Shown here piece after piece: positions 38,718 to 46,913 of a DNA stretch of 64,000 nt (the first letter of the stretch is position 1; each line of letters begins with the position of its first letter). This DNA is from Gastranaerophilus sp944325835 (lineage in GTDB: Bacteria > Cyanobacteriota > Vampirovibrionia > Gastranaerophilales > Gastranaerophilaceae). The position numbers were made by a program, and so were the translations under genes. The notes below the pieces were generated by a model. It was not told the DNA's origin, did no database searches, and was given only the letters and a program-made list of their open reading frames with translations. The stretch covers positions 1,674,001 through 1,738,000 of the forward strand of contig OZ007029.1 of assembly GCA_963931575.1 (NCBI GenBank), read 5' to 3'.

Positions 38718-38744
38718 AGGCCGGAGAAATTTATTCTCCGGCCT
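38718..38744 (+). terminator. Hairpin between pilin copies 4 and 5
   Basis: AGGCCGGAGAA (38718-38728) and TTCTCCGGCCT (38734-38744) form a perfect 11-bp stem. The T tract after it is weak, so some read-through to copy 5 is possible. Confidence 0.6.
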
Positions 38745-38833
38745 GACTCTTTACAACTACTATAAAAAAGAAAGGATAGAACTCATGAAAAAACGAGAAG
38801 CTGAAAACCCTTGTAGTATGGGCATTCTGACCA

Positions 38834-38845
38834 GGGGGGTGGGGG
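38834..38845 (+). repeat. Interrupted poly-G tract (six G, T, five G) in pilin copy 5
   Basis: From the ATG at 38785 (after AAAGGATAGAA) the frame runs MKKREAENPCSMGILTRG and stops at TGA 38851. One fewer G restores an uninterrupted frame into the pilin. The T interruption would make slippage less frequent than in copies 1, 2 and 7. Confidence 0.75.
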
Positions 38846-38866
38846 TCGACTGAGTCGACAGCCATA

Positions 38867-39838
38867 ATGGGCTTACGGGCTCACGGACGACGTATCGCCT
38901 TCACAATGGCTGAAATATTACTGTCATTGACGATTATCGGCGTAGTTGCAGCGATTACGTTACCAAGTTTGACAGGTAATATAAACGAGCGAACATGGAA
39001 CACACAACGAAAAGCGCTTTATGCACGGTTTTCGCAGGCTCTTGCCTTAATGCCCTCTTTGAACGGATACGGAACACTGACAGAGGATGAGAGCGGAAGC
39101 ATTGAGGACACTGCCGCAGAAACTTTTGTCACAGCAGGGTTGAGTAAGGTTTTAAAAATTAATAATATCTGCGACAATGATCATCTTGAGGACTGCGGGA
39201 TTGTTACATCGCTTACGACCCTTAATGGCTCTAAAATCACCACACCTAAAACACTAGGTGAATTAAATATTTCTATGACGGATATGAATTTTAGTAATTC
39301 TGGCGGGTCGTCTTATACCTACAGCCAGATTGACACTAAAGCCGCGGCGTTTGAAACCGCTAACGGCGAAAGTATTTTAACTTTTTATTCCCCGAGATGT
39401 ATCGCTAAAATATCATCTACATATATTCAAACTCAAAAAATCACCTGTGCAAATTTTGTTTATGACCTGAACGGCTCTAAAGGGCCTAACACCGTAGGAA
39501 AAGATATGGGAGTAATGACAGTTTTATATCCGACTGACAGTGTGGTTGTAGCACCTTATCCTCACATGCAAAATGCCAAGGAAGGTGTATCACAACAGGA
39601 AGCGCTGAAAGCTTGTCCGGAGCAGGATCCGGAATACAGAATTCCTAATCTGGAAGAACTGGCATCTATTTATGTTAACAGAAATTTATTTGGTCTGCCG
39701 GATGGGGATGTTTTTCTGTGGTCGTCAACATTAAGCCCTACAGACACCTCGAAAGCATATAATCTTAACCGTACTGGTGCAGTCTTGCCGGAACCAAGAT
39801 CGTGGACCAGAAATGCTGTTCGTTGTGTGAAGAGGTAA
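38867..39838 (+). CDS. Prepilin-like protein with C-terminal lectin-like domain, copy 5
   Basis: The 323-residue reading frame starts at ATG 38867 and reaches RIAFTMAEILLSLTIIG 15 residues later. It is the close paralogue of copy 2 (end: FLWSSTLSPTDTSKAYNLNR), with mostly synonymous base changes. The first ATG with a Shine-Dalgarno is 38785, out of frame by one base at the interrupted G tract. ATG 38867 has no Shine-Dalgarno; it could be reached by reinitiation after the stop at 38851. The first 30 bases of the leader (CGAGAAGCTGAAAACCC) are shared with copy 1. It ends 1 base before the lepA stop. Confidence 0.85.
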   Translation: MGLRAHGRRIAFTMAEILLSLTIIGVVAAITLPSLTGNINERTWNTQRKALYARFSQALALMPSLNGYGTLTEDESGSIEDTAAETFVTAGLSKVLKINNICDNDHLEDCGIVTSLTTLNGSKITTPKTLGELNISMTDMNFSNSGGSSYTYSQIDTKAAAFETANGESILTFYSPRCIAKISSTYIQTQKITCANFVYDLNGSKGPNTVGKDMGVMTVLYPTDSVVVAPYPHMQNAKEGVSQQEALKACPEQDPEYRIPNLEELASIYVNRNLFGLPDGDVFLWSSTLSPTDTSKAYNLNRTGAVLPEPRSWTRNAVRCVKR

Positions 39839-39839
39839 G

Positions 39840-41645
39840 TTACTCTTCATCAAGGCTCAATACTGCCATGAAAGCTTCTTGCGGAACTTCAACGCGGCCG
39901 ACGGATTTCATACGTTTTTTACCGCGTTTTTGTTTTTCAAGAAGTTTTCGCTTACGCGTAATATCGCCGCCGTAACATTTATCAAGAACGTTTTTACGCA
40001 TTGCCTTAATTGTTGTTCTTGCGATTACGCGTCCGCCGATTGCCGCCTGAACAGGAACTTCAAAAAGCTGTTTCGGAATAATTTCTTTCAATTTTGCGGT
40101 CAGTTTTTGACCTATGTAGAATGCATTATCTTCGTGACAGATTACTGAAAGTGCATCGACAATTTCGCCTGCTAGAAGAATGTCCAGTTTCACAAGTTTT
40201 GAACGTTTGTAATCGTGGAATTCGTAATCCAAACTTGCATAACCCTTGGTTCTGGATTTCAACTGATCGTAAAAGTCGGTAATCACTTCGCTCAGAGGGA
40301 TATCGTATTCCAGATTGGCACGAACTTTATCAATGTAGGTCATATTGATAAAAATTCCGCGTTTTGTCTGGCACAAATCCATCAGAGTTCCGACGTAATC
40401 GTTCGGGGTAATTATTTGAACTTTAACATAAGGTTCTTCAATATAATCCCTGACCTGTGCCGGCGGAAGGTTTGCCGGGTTGTCGATTTCAACGACCTTG
40501 CCGTCGGTTGTATGAACTTTATAAACTACGGAAGGCGCGGTTGTAACGAGCGCAAGATTATATTCCCGCTCAAGCCGTTCCTGCGCGATTTCCATGTGCA
40601 GCATTCCCAGAAATCCGCAGCGGAAGCCAAAACCCAGCGCGCTTGAAGTTTCGGGTTCAAACGTAATACTGCTGTCGTTAAGTTTTAATTTTTCGAGCGC
40701 CTCTTTCAAATCGTGGTAATCTTCGTTATCAACAGGATACATGCCGGAAAATACCATAGGCAAAGCTTCTTTATATCCCGCAAGCGGTTCTTTAGCCGGT
40801 TTTTCAACGCTTGTTACAGTATCGCCGACAAAACGGGTTAACTCTTTGATTGAGCCGGCAAAATATCCTACATCCCCGCAGATTAATTCATCAACCTGAA
40901 CGCGGGTCGGTGTTTGATAACCGAGTTCAACAATTTCATATTCTTTGCCGGACGCCATAAATCTGACTTTTTCGCCGAGGTGCATTTTACCGTCCATAAT
41001 TTTGAAACAGCAAACCGTTCCTAAATACTGGTCATAGGCACTATCAAACACAAGTGCTCTCAAAGGTTTATCAGAAGTATCCTCAGGCGGCGGAATAAAT
41101 TCCACAACGGCTTCAAGAACATCTTCAATGCCTATTCCCGCCTTCGCGCTCACGGGAATTGCCATTGAGGCGTCAATTCCTAAAACCTCTTCAATTTCCT
41201 GCTTAACGCGTTCGACATCCGCGGACGGTAAATCTATTTTGTTGATTACAGGAATAATTTCCAGATTTTGTTCAATTGCAAGATAAACATTTGCAAGCGT
41301 TTGAGCTTCAACGCCCTGCGTTGCGTCAACAATCAAAAGCGCGCCCTCGCAGGCCGCGAGAGAACGTGAAACCTCGTATGAAAAATCAACGTGGCCGGGA
41401 GTATCAATCAGGTTCAGGATATAATCTTTGCCGGCTTTTGATTTGTAATTCATTCTTGCGGAGTTGAGTTTGATTGTAATTCCGCGTTCGCGCTCAATAT
41501 CCATTGAATCTAAAATCTGGTTTTGCATATCACGCTGCGCAACGGTTCCGGTAAATTCCAGAAGTCTGTCAGCAAGCGTTGATTTGCCGTGGTCAATGTG
41601 GGCTATTATACAAAAATTTCTTACATTTTCTCTAAACTTTTTCAT
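39840..41645 (-). CDS. lepA: Elongation factor 4 (LepA)
   Basis: LepA is a ribosome-bound translational GTPase that back-translocates or helps assembly under stress. The 601-residue protein has the G1 motif AHIDHGKST, switch II DTPGHVDF, NKIDLPSA and the C-terminal LepA-specific domain (GGDITRKRKLLEKQKRGKKR). Length and motifs are canonical. A TATAAT lies 10 bases before the ATG with no Shine-Dalgarno, so the leader is very short. Confidence 0.98.
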   Translation of the reverse strand: MKKFRENVRNFCIIAHIDHGKSTLADRLLEFTGTVAQRDMQNQILDSMDIERERGITIKLNSARMNYKSKAGKDYILNLIDTPGHVDFSYEVSRSLAACEGALLIVDATQGVEAQTLANVYLAIEQNLEIIPVINKIDLPSADVERVKQEIEEVLGIDASMAIPVSAKAGIGIEDVLEAVVEFIPPPEDTSDKPLRALVFDSAYDQYLGTVCCFKIMDGKMHLGEKVRFMASGKEYEIVELGYQTPTRVQVDELICGDVGYFAGSIKELTRFVGDTVTSVEKPAKEPLAGYKEALPMVFSGMYPVDNEDYHDLKEALEKLKLNDSSITFEPETSSALGFGFRCGFLGMLHMEIAQERLEREYNLALVTTAPSVVYKVHTTDGKVVEIDNPANLPPAQVRDYIEEPYVKVQIITPNDYVGTLMDLCQTKRGIFINMTYIDKVRANLEYDIPLSEVITDFYDQLKSRTKGYASLDYEFHDYKRSKLVKLDILLAGEIVDALSVICHEDNAFYIGQKLTAKLKEIIPKQLFEVPVQAAIGGRVIARTTIKAMRKNVLDKCYGGDITRKRKLLEKQKRGKKRMKSVGRVEVPQEAFMAVLSLDEE

Positions 41646-41721
41646 AACTTAAATTATTATATTTGAAAAATACAGCAGAACAAGAGCTTGATTTAAAATT
41701 TTTATAGGATATAAAGGTGTT

Positions 41722-43038
41722 ATGTCCATTTTTAACATAAAGCATTACGTCAAAGAATTAGTAAATATATCTTTACCCATAATAATGGGCAATCTGGGAT
41801 TTATCCTTATCGGAGTCGGGGATGTGCTTGTGGCGGGACGCCATTCAACGGATACACTTGCGGCCGTAAGTATTGCAACGGCAATTCTCAACTGCATTAT
41901 GACTTTCGGTATCGGAATTTTGAGCGGAATATCCCCGATTCTATCAAATTACAGAGGGGAAAATCAGAATGCAAAGAGATACTTTTTTTCCTCGGTCAGA
42001 TTTGCTATAATTTTGAGCGTTATAATCTCATTTGTAATGCTCGGATGTATACCGCTTGTTGATAAACTCGGGTTTGAAGCGAAACTCGTCCCGTTGATTA
42101 AGGATTATATGCTGATTACTGTATTTTCAACTTTTGGCGCATACATTCACGCGGCGATAAAAGAATATTTGCAAGCGTTTGAAATAGTATTCATTCCAAA
42201 TCTTGTAACTGTATTTTGCGTATTTTTAAATGTATTTTTGAATATAATTCTTGTTTTCGGCTGGGGGCCTATTCCGTCACTCGGCGTTGCAGGGCTTGCT
42301 ATTGCCAGCTTGATTGTACGATATGTTATGGGTTTAACCCTCTATTTTTATGCGCTGTACAAAATGCACCCGAGAAATTATCACCGAACCGGTTTTTATA
42401 AAACTTTAATACAGGTAGGCCTGCCGATTTCCTGTGCAATTCTTGTAGAATTTGTCGCGTTTAATATTATTGTTATATTTTTAGGTAAGGTTTCGGGCGT
42501 TTATGCGGCAGCGCAAAATATTATCTGTACACTGACGACAGTTTCCTTTATGGTTCCGCTTGCAATTGCAAACGCAATTGCCGTTAAAACTGGTTATGCA
42601 AATGGTGCAAAAAATTTGGTGGATTTCAAACGCTATGCCTTTATTGGTATGACAATGGCAACAGGTTTTATGGCAATAAGCGCCGTGGTTGTAACCCTGT
42701 TCCCTTCTACGTTAATCGGTTTCTTTACAAAAGATGCGGAACTGATAAAAATTACAGTTCCTGTTGTTATTTTTCTCGGGATTTTCCAAATCTTCGACGG
42801 GCTGCAAATTTCCCTTGCCGGAATTTTCAAGGGCTTGAAGAATACCAAAATCGTTATGATTTCAAACTTTACGGCGTACTGGCTGATTTCAATTCCGCTG
42901 GGCTATACGCTTGCTTTTAAATATAACCTGACGATTTTAGGCTTCTGGATAAGCCTGATTGTGAGCGCAATTGTTCTGTGTATTATAATGCTTACATATT
43001 TCAGACACTGTCTTAGAAAAATGGAAGCTCAAAATTAA
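41722..43038 (+). CDS. MATE family efflux transporter
   Basis: The 438-residue inner-membrane protein has about 12 hydrophobic helices in two MATE halves (first NISLPIIMGNLGFILIGVGD, second LIQVGLPISCAILVEFVAFN). MATE transporters export cationic compounds using Na+ or H+ gradients. The first half has the characteristic GVGDVLVAGRHSTDTLAA. Substrate is unknown. An AAGGTG Shine-Dalgarno is present. It precedes an amino-acid symporter by 62 bases. Confidence 0.9.
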   Translation: MSIFNIKHYVKELVNISLPIIMGNLGFILIGVGDVLVAGRHSTDTLAAVSIATAILNCIMTFGIGILSGISPILSNYRGENQNAKRYFFSSVRFAIILSVIISFVMLGCIPLVDKLGFEAKLVPLIKDYMLITVFSTFGAYIHAAIKEYLQAFEIVFIPNLVTVFCVFLNVFLNIILVFGWGPIPSLGVAGLAIASLIVRYVMGLTLYFYALYKMHPRNYHRTGFYKTLIQVGLPISCAILVEFVAFNIIVIFLGKVSGVYAAAQNIICTLTTVSFMVPLAIANAIAVKTGYANGAKNLVDFKRYAFIGMTMATGFMAISAVVVTLFPSTLIGFFTKDAELIKITVPVVIFLGIFQIFDGLQISLAGIFKGLKNTKIVMISNFTAYWLISIPLGYTLAFKYNLTILGFWISLIVSAIVLCIIMLTYFRHCLRKMEAQN

Positions 43039-43065
43039 ACTCCTGCCTGCCTTTCAATCCATGGG

Positions 43066-43094
43066 TTGATATAAAAAACTATTTATAATATTAT
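43066..43094 (+). promoter_or_regulatory. Promoter of the symporter gene, predicted leaderless
   Basis: TTGATA (43066-43071), 17 bases, TATTAT (43089-43094), then just six bases to the ATG at 43101, so transcription probably begins at the start codon. Confidence 0.55.
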
Positions 43095-43100
43095 ATAGGA

Positions 43101-44618
43101 ATGAGTTTAGATAGCATAATTGACAGCTTACTCTCACCTGTAGCCGATAAAATTTCAAGCCTTATTTTTTGCTCCGTAACTATTGGAGGAGTAAAGGTTG
43201 AACTGCTTGTGGCATTGCTTATTACAGCGGCACTGTATTTTACTTTCCGCCTGAGATTTATCGGAATCTGGGGGTTTAAACACGCAATCCGCCTGATTGC
43301 AAAACGATACGAGCATAAAGATAATTTCAAACGCAAAAAAAAGGGAGAAGTTTCGTCATTTCAGGCTTTGACGGCAACCATTTCAGCTTCTGCCGGAATA
43401 GGAAACGTTGCGGGTTCAGCTGCTGCGGTTTCAATCGGCGGGCCGGGTGTAATTTTCTGGATGATTATAGCAGGCTTTTTCTCAATGGCGTTAAAGTTTG
43501 CAGAGGTTCTGCTCGGATTGAAGTTCCGTAAAATTAATAAAGACGGAACAGTTGCCGGCGGGCCGATGTATTATATTCTGGGCGGTTTAAAAGGGAAATA
43601 TCTTGCGCCGATTGCGCCGCATCTGGCAAAAATCTATGCCCTATGCTGTATTTTTGCAATGATTGGCGGGTGGAACTTATTCCAGATAAACGCAATGACC
43701 GCACAGATTACAGAGGTTACCGGCGGCGAGAACAGCTTTTTTGCAGGTCAAAGCTGGCTTCTTGGTTTAATCGTTGCTGTTATCACATTTGTCACGATAA
43801 TCGGCGGAATTAAAGCTATCGGAAAATTTACCTCAAAAGTAACACCGGTTATGTGCTCGTTGTATGTAATTTCAGCGTTTATAATTTGTCTGGTGAATAT
43901 CCACCATATCCCTGAAACTATTGTCACCATTGTGAAAGAGGCGTTTGAACCTAAAGCTATGCAGGGCGGAATGTTTGCCTGCTTACTCTGGGGTTTCAGA
44001 CGTGCCATGTTCGCCAACGAAGCAGGTTTAGGCACAGCCCCGATTGCCTTCTCGGCAGTAAGAACTTCTAAACCTGTTGCGCAAGCCTTCATTGCAATGC
44101 TGCAGCCGTTTGTTGATACAGTAATCGTTGGTTCCGCAACAGCATTCATTATCGTTGTTTCCGGAGTTTACCTGCAAAATACGGGACTTGCAGGAATTGA
44201 ATTGACCTCAAAAGCGTTCGGAAGTGTATGTCCGTTTTTCCCTGTTCTCTTAACATTTATGGCAAGCTGCTTTGTACTTTCCACAATGCTTTGCGGCTCA
44301 TACTACGGGGTTAAAAGCTGGACATTTTTATTCGGTGATACAAAATTGACAACCCGCACTTTTCAGGTAATATATTGTTTATTCATAGTCATCGGTTCTG
44401 CTATGAATTTCAAAAGTATCATCAATTTGTCCGATGCTTTTACGTTATTTTTGGCAGTACCTAATCTATTTGCAGTATTTTTGCTTTCAAACCTTGTAAT
44501 TAAAGAACTTAAGAGATATTGTAAAAGATATAATATAGGAATATATAGCAGTAAGGAGAGACTTAATGATGAAGAAAGAATGTTTGGAGATAGTAGAAAA
44601 GAAATGTCAAAGCTGTAA
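43101..44618 (+). CDS. Alanine/glycine:cation symporter (AGCS family)
   Basis: The 505-residue inner-membrane carrier has the AGCS signatures FQALTATISASAGIGNVAGS (about residues 85-105), GGPMYYILGG, and RAMFANEAGLGTAPIAFSAV near residue 305. About ten to eleven helices. It imports alanine or glycine with Na+. The start ATG is six bases after the promoter, without a Shine-Dalgarno. Its last 53 bases overlap the uracil-DNA glycosylase gene. Confidence 0.95.
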   Translation: MSLDSIIDSLLSPVADKISSLIFCSVTIGGVKVELLVALLITAALYFTFRLRFIGIWGFKHAIRLIAKRYEHKDNFKRKKKGEVSSFQALTATISASAGIGNVAGSAAAVSIGGPGVIFWMIIAGFFSMALKFAEVLLGLKFRKINKDGTVAGGPMYYILGGLKGKYLAPIAPHLAKIYALCCIFAMIGGWNLFQINAMTAQITEVTGGENSFFAGQSWLLGLIVAVITFVTIIGGIKAIGKFTSKVTPVMCSLYVISAFIICLVNIHHIPETIVTIVKEAFEPKAMQGGMFACLLWGFRRAMFANEAGLGTAPIAFSAVRTSKPVAQAFIAMLQPFVDTVIVGSATAFIIVVSGVYLQNTGLAGIELTSKAFGSVCPFFPVLLTFMASCFVLSTMLCGSYYGVKSWTFLFGDTKLTTRTFQVIYCLFIVIGSAMNFKSIINLSDAFTLFLAVPNLFAVFLLSNLVIKELKRYCKRYNIGIYSSKERLNDEERMFGDSRKEMSKL

Positions 44619-45207
44619 GTCTTGTGCACTGGGCGCAACACGCACAAATTTGGTATTTTCAGACGGCAACCCTGAAACGGCAAGAATCGTTTTAATAGGT
44701 GAAGCTCCGGGTGAAACAGAAGATTTGGAAGGTAAACCGTTTGTAGGCAGAGCCGGACAACTCTTAGATGAATTTTTGGCAGAAGCAGGCATCTCAAGAC
44801 AAGACGATTTATACGTTATCAACACAGTAAAATGCAGACCGCCTGAAAACAGAGTTCCTACTGATTTAGAAAAAGCATGCTGCAGCAAATTTTTAAAAGC
44901 ACAAATCGACATCATTAAACCTCAAGCAATTGTACTTTGCGGTGCAACTGCCCTTAAATCATTTGTAGAACTTGACAAGAAAACAACTATCTCAAAAGTT
45001 CGCGGTCAGTGGATGACAATAAGCGTCGACGGTGTTGACTACCGCGCAATTACAATCTTCCACCCTTCATATTTGTTGAGAAACCACTCAATGGAAGAAG
45101 GTTCTCCAAGAAGATTGATGCAGCAGGATCTGGCAGAAATTAAAAACCAAATCTTAAGCGACAGAAACTGGATGAATTGCTCACAACCTCAAATGGCCGG
45201 TGTGTAG
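44566..45207 (+). CDS. Uracil-DNA glycosylase, family 4 (iron-sulfur)
   Basis: Family 4 UDGs remove uracil from DNA and carry a [4Fe-4S] cluster. The 213-residue protein has CQSCKSCALG (first two cluster Cys), GEAPGETEDLEGKPFVGRAG, NTVKCRPPENR and HPSYLLRNHS. The third and fourth Cys are in the CC of residues near 105. The start is set by AAGGAGAG 8 bases before ATGATG. It overlaps the symporter gene by 53 bases. Confidence 0.95.
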   Translation: MMKKECLEIVEKKCQSCKSCALGATRTNLVFSDGNPETARIVLIGEAPGETEDLEGKPFVGRAGQLLDEFLAEAGISRQDDLYVINTVKCRPPENRVPTDLEKACCSKFLKAQIDIIKPQAIVLCGATALKSFVELDKKTTISKVRGQWMTISVDGVDYRAITIFHPSYLLRNHSMEEGSPRRLMQQDLAEIKNQILSDRNWMNCSQPQMAGV

Positions 45208-45230
45208 TACAGATAAAGTAAATATAATAA

Positions 45231-45259
45231 AAGCGGGAACTTTAAAAAAGTTCCCGCTT
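45231..45259. terminator. Bidirectional terminator between UDG and pilin copy 6
   Basis: AAGCGGGAACTT (45231-45242) and AAGTTCCCGCTT (45248-45259) form a perfect 12-bp stem with T-rich flanks on both strands, between convergent genes. Confidence 0.85.
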
Positions 45260-45266
45260 TTCTTTA

Positions 45267-46265
45267 CTAGCTGCGTTTAACACATAAAACTTTCCACTTA
45301 TGACTCGTAGAACTAGTCGCATCCCAGCCCAAAATTCCGTTGTCAAGCCCAACATGCCATTGGACAGCATAACCGTGCGGTGCGGTTCTCGTTGATGACC
45401 AGTAACGCCCGCTGGTTCTGCCAAATAAATTAGTATTTATATAAATTGTAACCAGTTCTTCCCTATTTGGCAGCCTGTAATCTTCACTCATTGCATTACA
45501 AGCTTTACTGGCTTCAGAGTTAGTTACGGTACCGCTTACGGCATCCTGAACTGACGGCGTCGCAGTCACTACAAGGCTGTCTGACGGATAAAATACCGCC
45601 ATCACACCCATATCTTTACCGACAGTATTCGGGCCTTTATTTCCGTTCAGGTCATATATGAGATTTACACACATTTTTCTTTGCATAACCATATTAGAAC
45701 CTGTTTCAGCTAAATCAGGAACACATGTGGGGTTGTAATATAAAGCAATGCTTTCGCCATTAGCTGTTTCAAAGGCGGCAGCTTTAACATCCGGCTGGGA
45801 AAACGCCGGATAAGACACGCCGCTTATAGTAAATGCACTGCGGGCAGTGAGAGTTGAGTGTAACTCGCTCAAGGTAAGCGGTATAGTTTTCTGGCTGCCG
45901 TTAAGGTTTGTGAATTGACTTACAATGCCGCAATCCTCAAGATGATCATTGTCACAGATGTTGTTAATTTTTAAGACTTTGCTCAATCCGCCGGAGATGA
46001 AAGTTTCGGCCGCATTATCCACACCGTCCCCTGCGCCTGCGGAACTTTCTTCCTTCAAGGTGCCGTATCCATTGAGTGAAGGCATAAGCGCAATTGCTTG
46101 GGAAAATCGTGCATAGAGGGCCTTCCGTTGCGTGTTCCATGTTCTCTCGTTAATGTTACCGGTCAAACTTGGCAACGTTATCGCTGCGACAACGCCAATA
46201 ATTGTCAATGACAGTAATATTTCCGCCATAGTAAAGCCTAACATCATTGTGAATGTTTTTTTCAT
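45267..46265 (-). CDS. Prepilin-like protein with C-terminal lectin-like domain, copy 6 (regulator-linked)
   Basis: The 332-residue protein has a short classic leader MKKTFTMMLG, then FTMAEILLSL, with Gly at -1 as in textbook type IV prepilins. There is no poly-G. Two GAAAGGATAG-type Shine-Dalgarno blocks lie upstream, one near the ATG. The C-terminal part has DYRLPNREELVTIYI, RYWSSTRTAPHG and VLCVKRS. A divergent XRE regulator gene and a palindromic operator share its promoter. With copy 3 it defines the ancestral form without inserts. Confidence 0.88.
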   Translation of the reverse strand: MKKTFTMMLGFTMAEILLSLTIIGVVAAITLPSLTGNINERTWNTQRKALYARFSQAIALMPSLNGYGTLKEESSAGAGDGVDNAAETFISGGLSKVLKINNICDNDHLEDCGIVSQFTNLNGSQKTIPLTLSELHSTLTARSAFTISGVSYPAFSQPDVKAAAFETANGESIALYYNPTCVPDLAETGSNMVMQRKMCVNLIYDLNGNKGPNTVGKDMGVMAVFYPSDSLVVTATPSVQDAVSGTVTNSEASKACNAMSEDYRLPNREELVTIYINTNLFGRTSGRYWSSTRTAPHGYAVQWHVGLDNGILGWDATSSTSHKWKVLCVKRS

Positions 46266-46368
46266 TTATCTATCCTTTCTTTCTTTGAGTTTGCCTGCGT
46301 CTAATTTATAACAGACACAGCCTGCTATCCTTTCTTTTAAATCCATACGTATAATTTGGTTCCGACAT

Positions 46369-46384
46369 ATTACACGCGTGTAAT
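46369..46384. promoter_or_regulatory. Perfect 16-bp palindromic operator at pilin copy 6
   Basis: ATTACACGCGTGTAAT is a perfect palindrome. It lies about 5-20 bases downstream of the start expected from the 46396-46424 minus-strand promoter, where a repressor would block the pilin. A related ATTACATGTATGCAAT lies at 46410-46425. Confidence 0.75.
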
Positions 46385-46395
46385 GATTTATTTCC

Positions 46396-46424
46396 ATTAT
46401 AACACTACTATTACATGTATGCAA
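46396..46424 (-). promoter_or_regulatory. Pilin copy 6 promoter, overlapping the regulator's start codon
   Basis: On the minus strand TTGCAT (46424-46419), 17 bases, TATAAT (46401-46396). The -35 box coincides with the ATG of the divergent XRE gene. Confidence 0.65.
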
Positions 46425-46673
46425 TACATTGAGAAAGAAAATTCCATTATTTTGGGGAAAAGGATTAAAGAATTAAGGCTGAAACAATCGGAATCACTGA
46501 ATGCTTTTGTAATGACCAGAGGCGGGCTTACGACTGCATCGTGGAGCAGACTTGAGAACGGAAAATTCGATGCAAAATTTTCTTCGCTGGTTAAAGCCTC
46601 AGCTATGCTAAACATTAAAATTGAAGAGCTTCTAAGGGACTTACCGCTTGATTATACGCTTGTGGAAGAATAA
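46419..46673 (+). CDS. XRE-type HTH regulator next to pilin copy 6
   Basis: The 84-residue protein (from ATG 46419) has an XRE domain: RIKELRLKQSESLNAFVMTR, GGLTTASWSRLENGKFDA, ending PLDYTLVEE. No Shine-Dalgarno is visible before the ATG; an in-frame TTG at 46356 is less likely. It is divergent from pilin copy 6, with the operator between. The repeat element at 46674 starts immediately at its stop codon. Confidence 0.82.
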   Translation: MQYIEKENSIILGKRIKELRLKQSESLNAFVMTRGGLTTASWSRLENGKFDAKFSSLVKASAMLNIKIEELLRDLPLDYTLVEE

Positions 46674-46852
46674 AGCAGTTCTCCGTCGCCTGCTTGCCCT
46701 GCTCCCGCAGGTCAACCCGCGACTTCGCTGTCTAACACGCCACTCAAAAGACTCGGCCACTGAGTGGCTCCCCCCCATTTGGTTCATACGCTTACGGTAG
46801 CGATTGATACAAGTATGGCTCCGGCTCAGCCGGGCGCGAGTCTTTCTCGGAC
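46674..46852 (+). repeat. Dispersed nested-palindrome element (standard variant)
   Basis: It starts AGCAGTTCTCCGTCGCC and ends CTTTCTCGGACA. AAAGACTCG (46747-46755) pairs with CGAGTCTTT (46837-46845); GTCGC pairs with GCGAC in the left half. Nearly the same as the 58.4 kb copy and, inverted, the outer parts of the 10.4 kb copy. Confidence 0.85.
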
Positions 46853-46913
46853 AATTAACTACACATTTCTTAAACAATCGCCACTGTGCATGTGTTAGCG
46901 GTATAATTAAAAT

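Noticed and set aside
38867..39838. Diversity-generating retroelement acting on the lectin-like pilin ends
   Set aside because: The close pair, copies 2 and 5, differs mostly at third codon positions over the whole C-terminus rather than at adenines in a short variable region, and no reverse transcriptase or template repeat is in the window.
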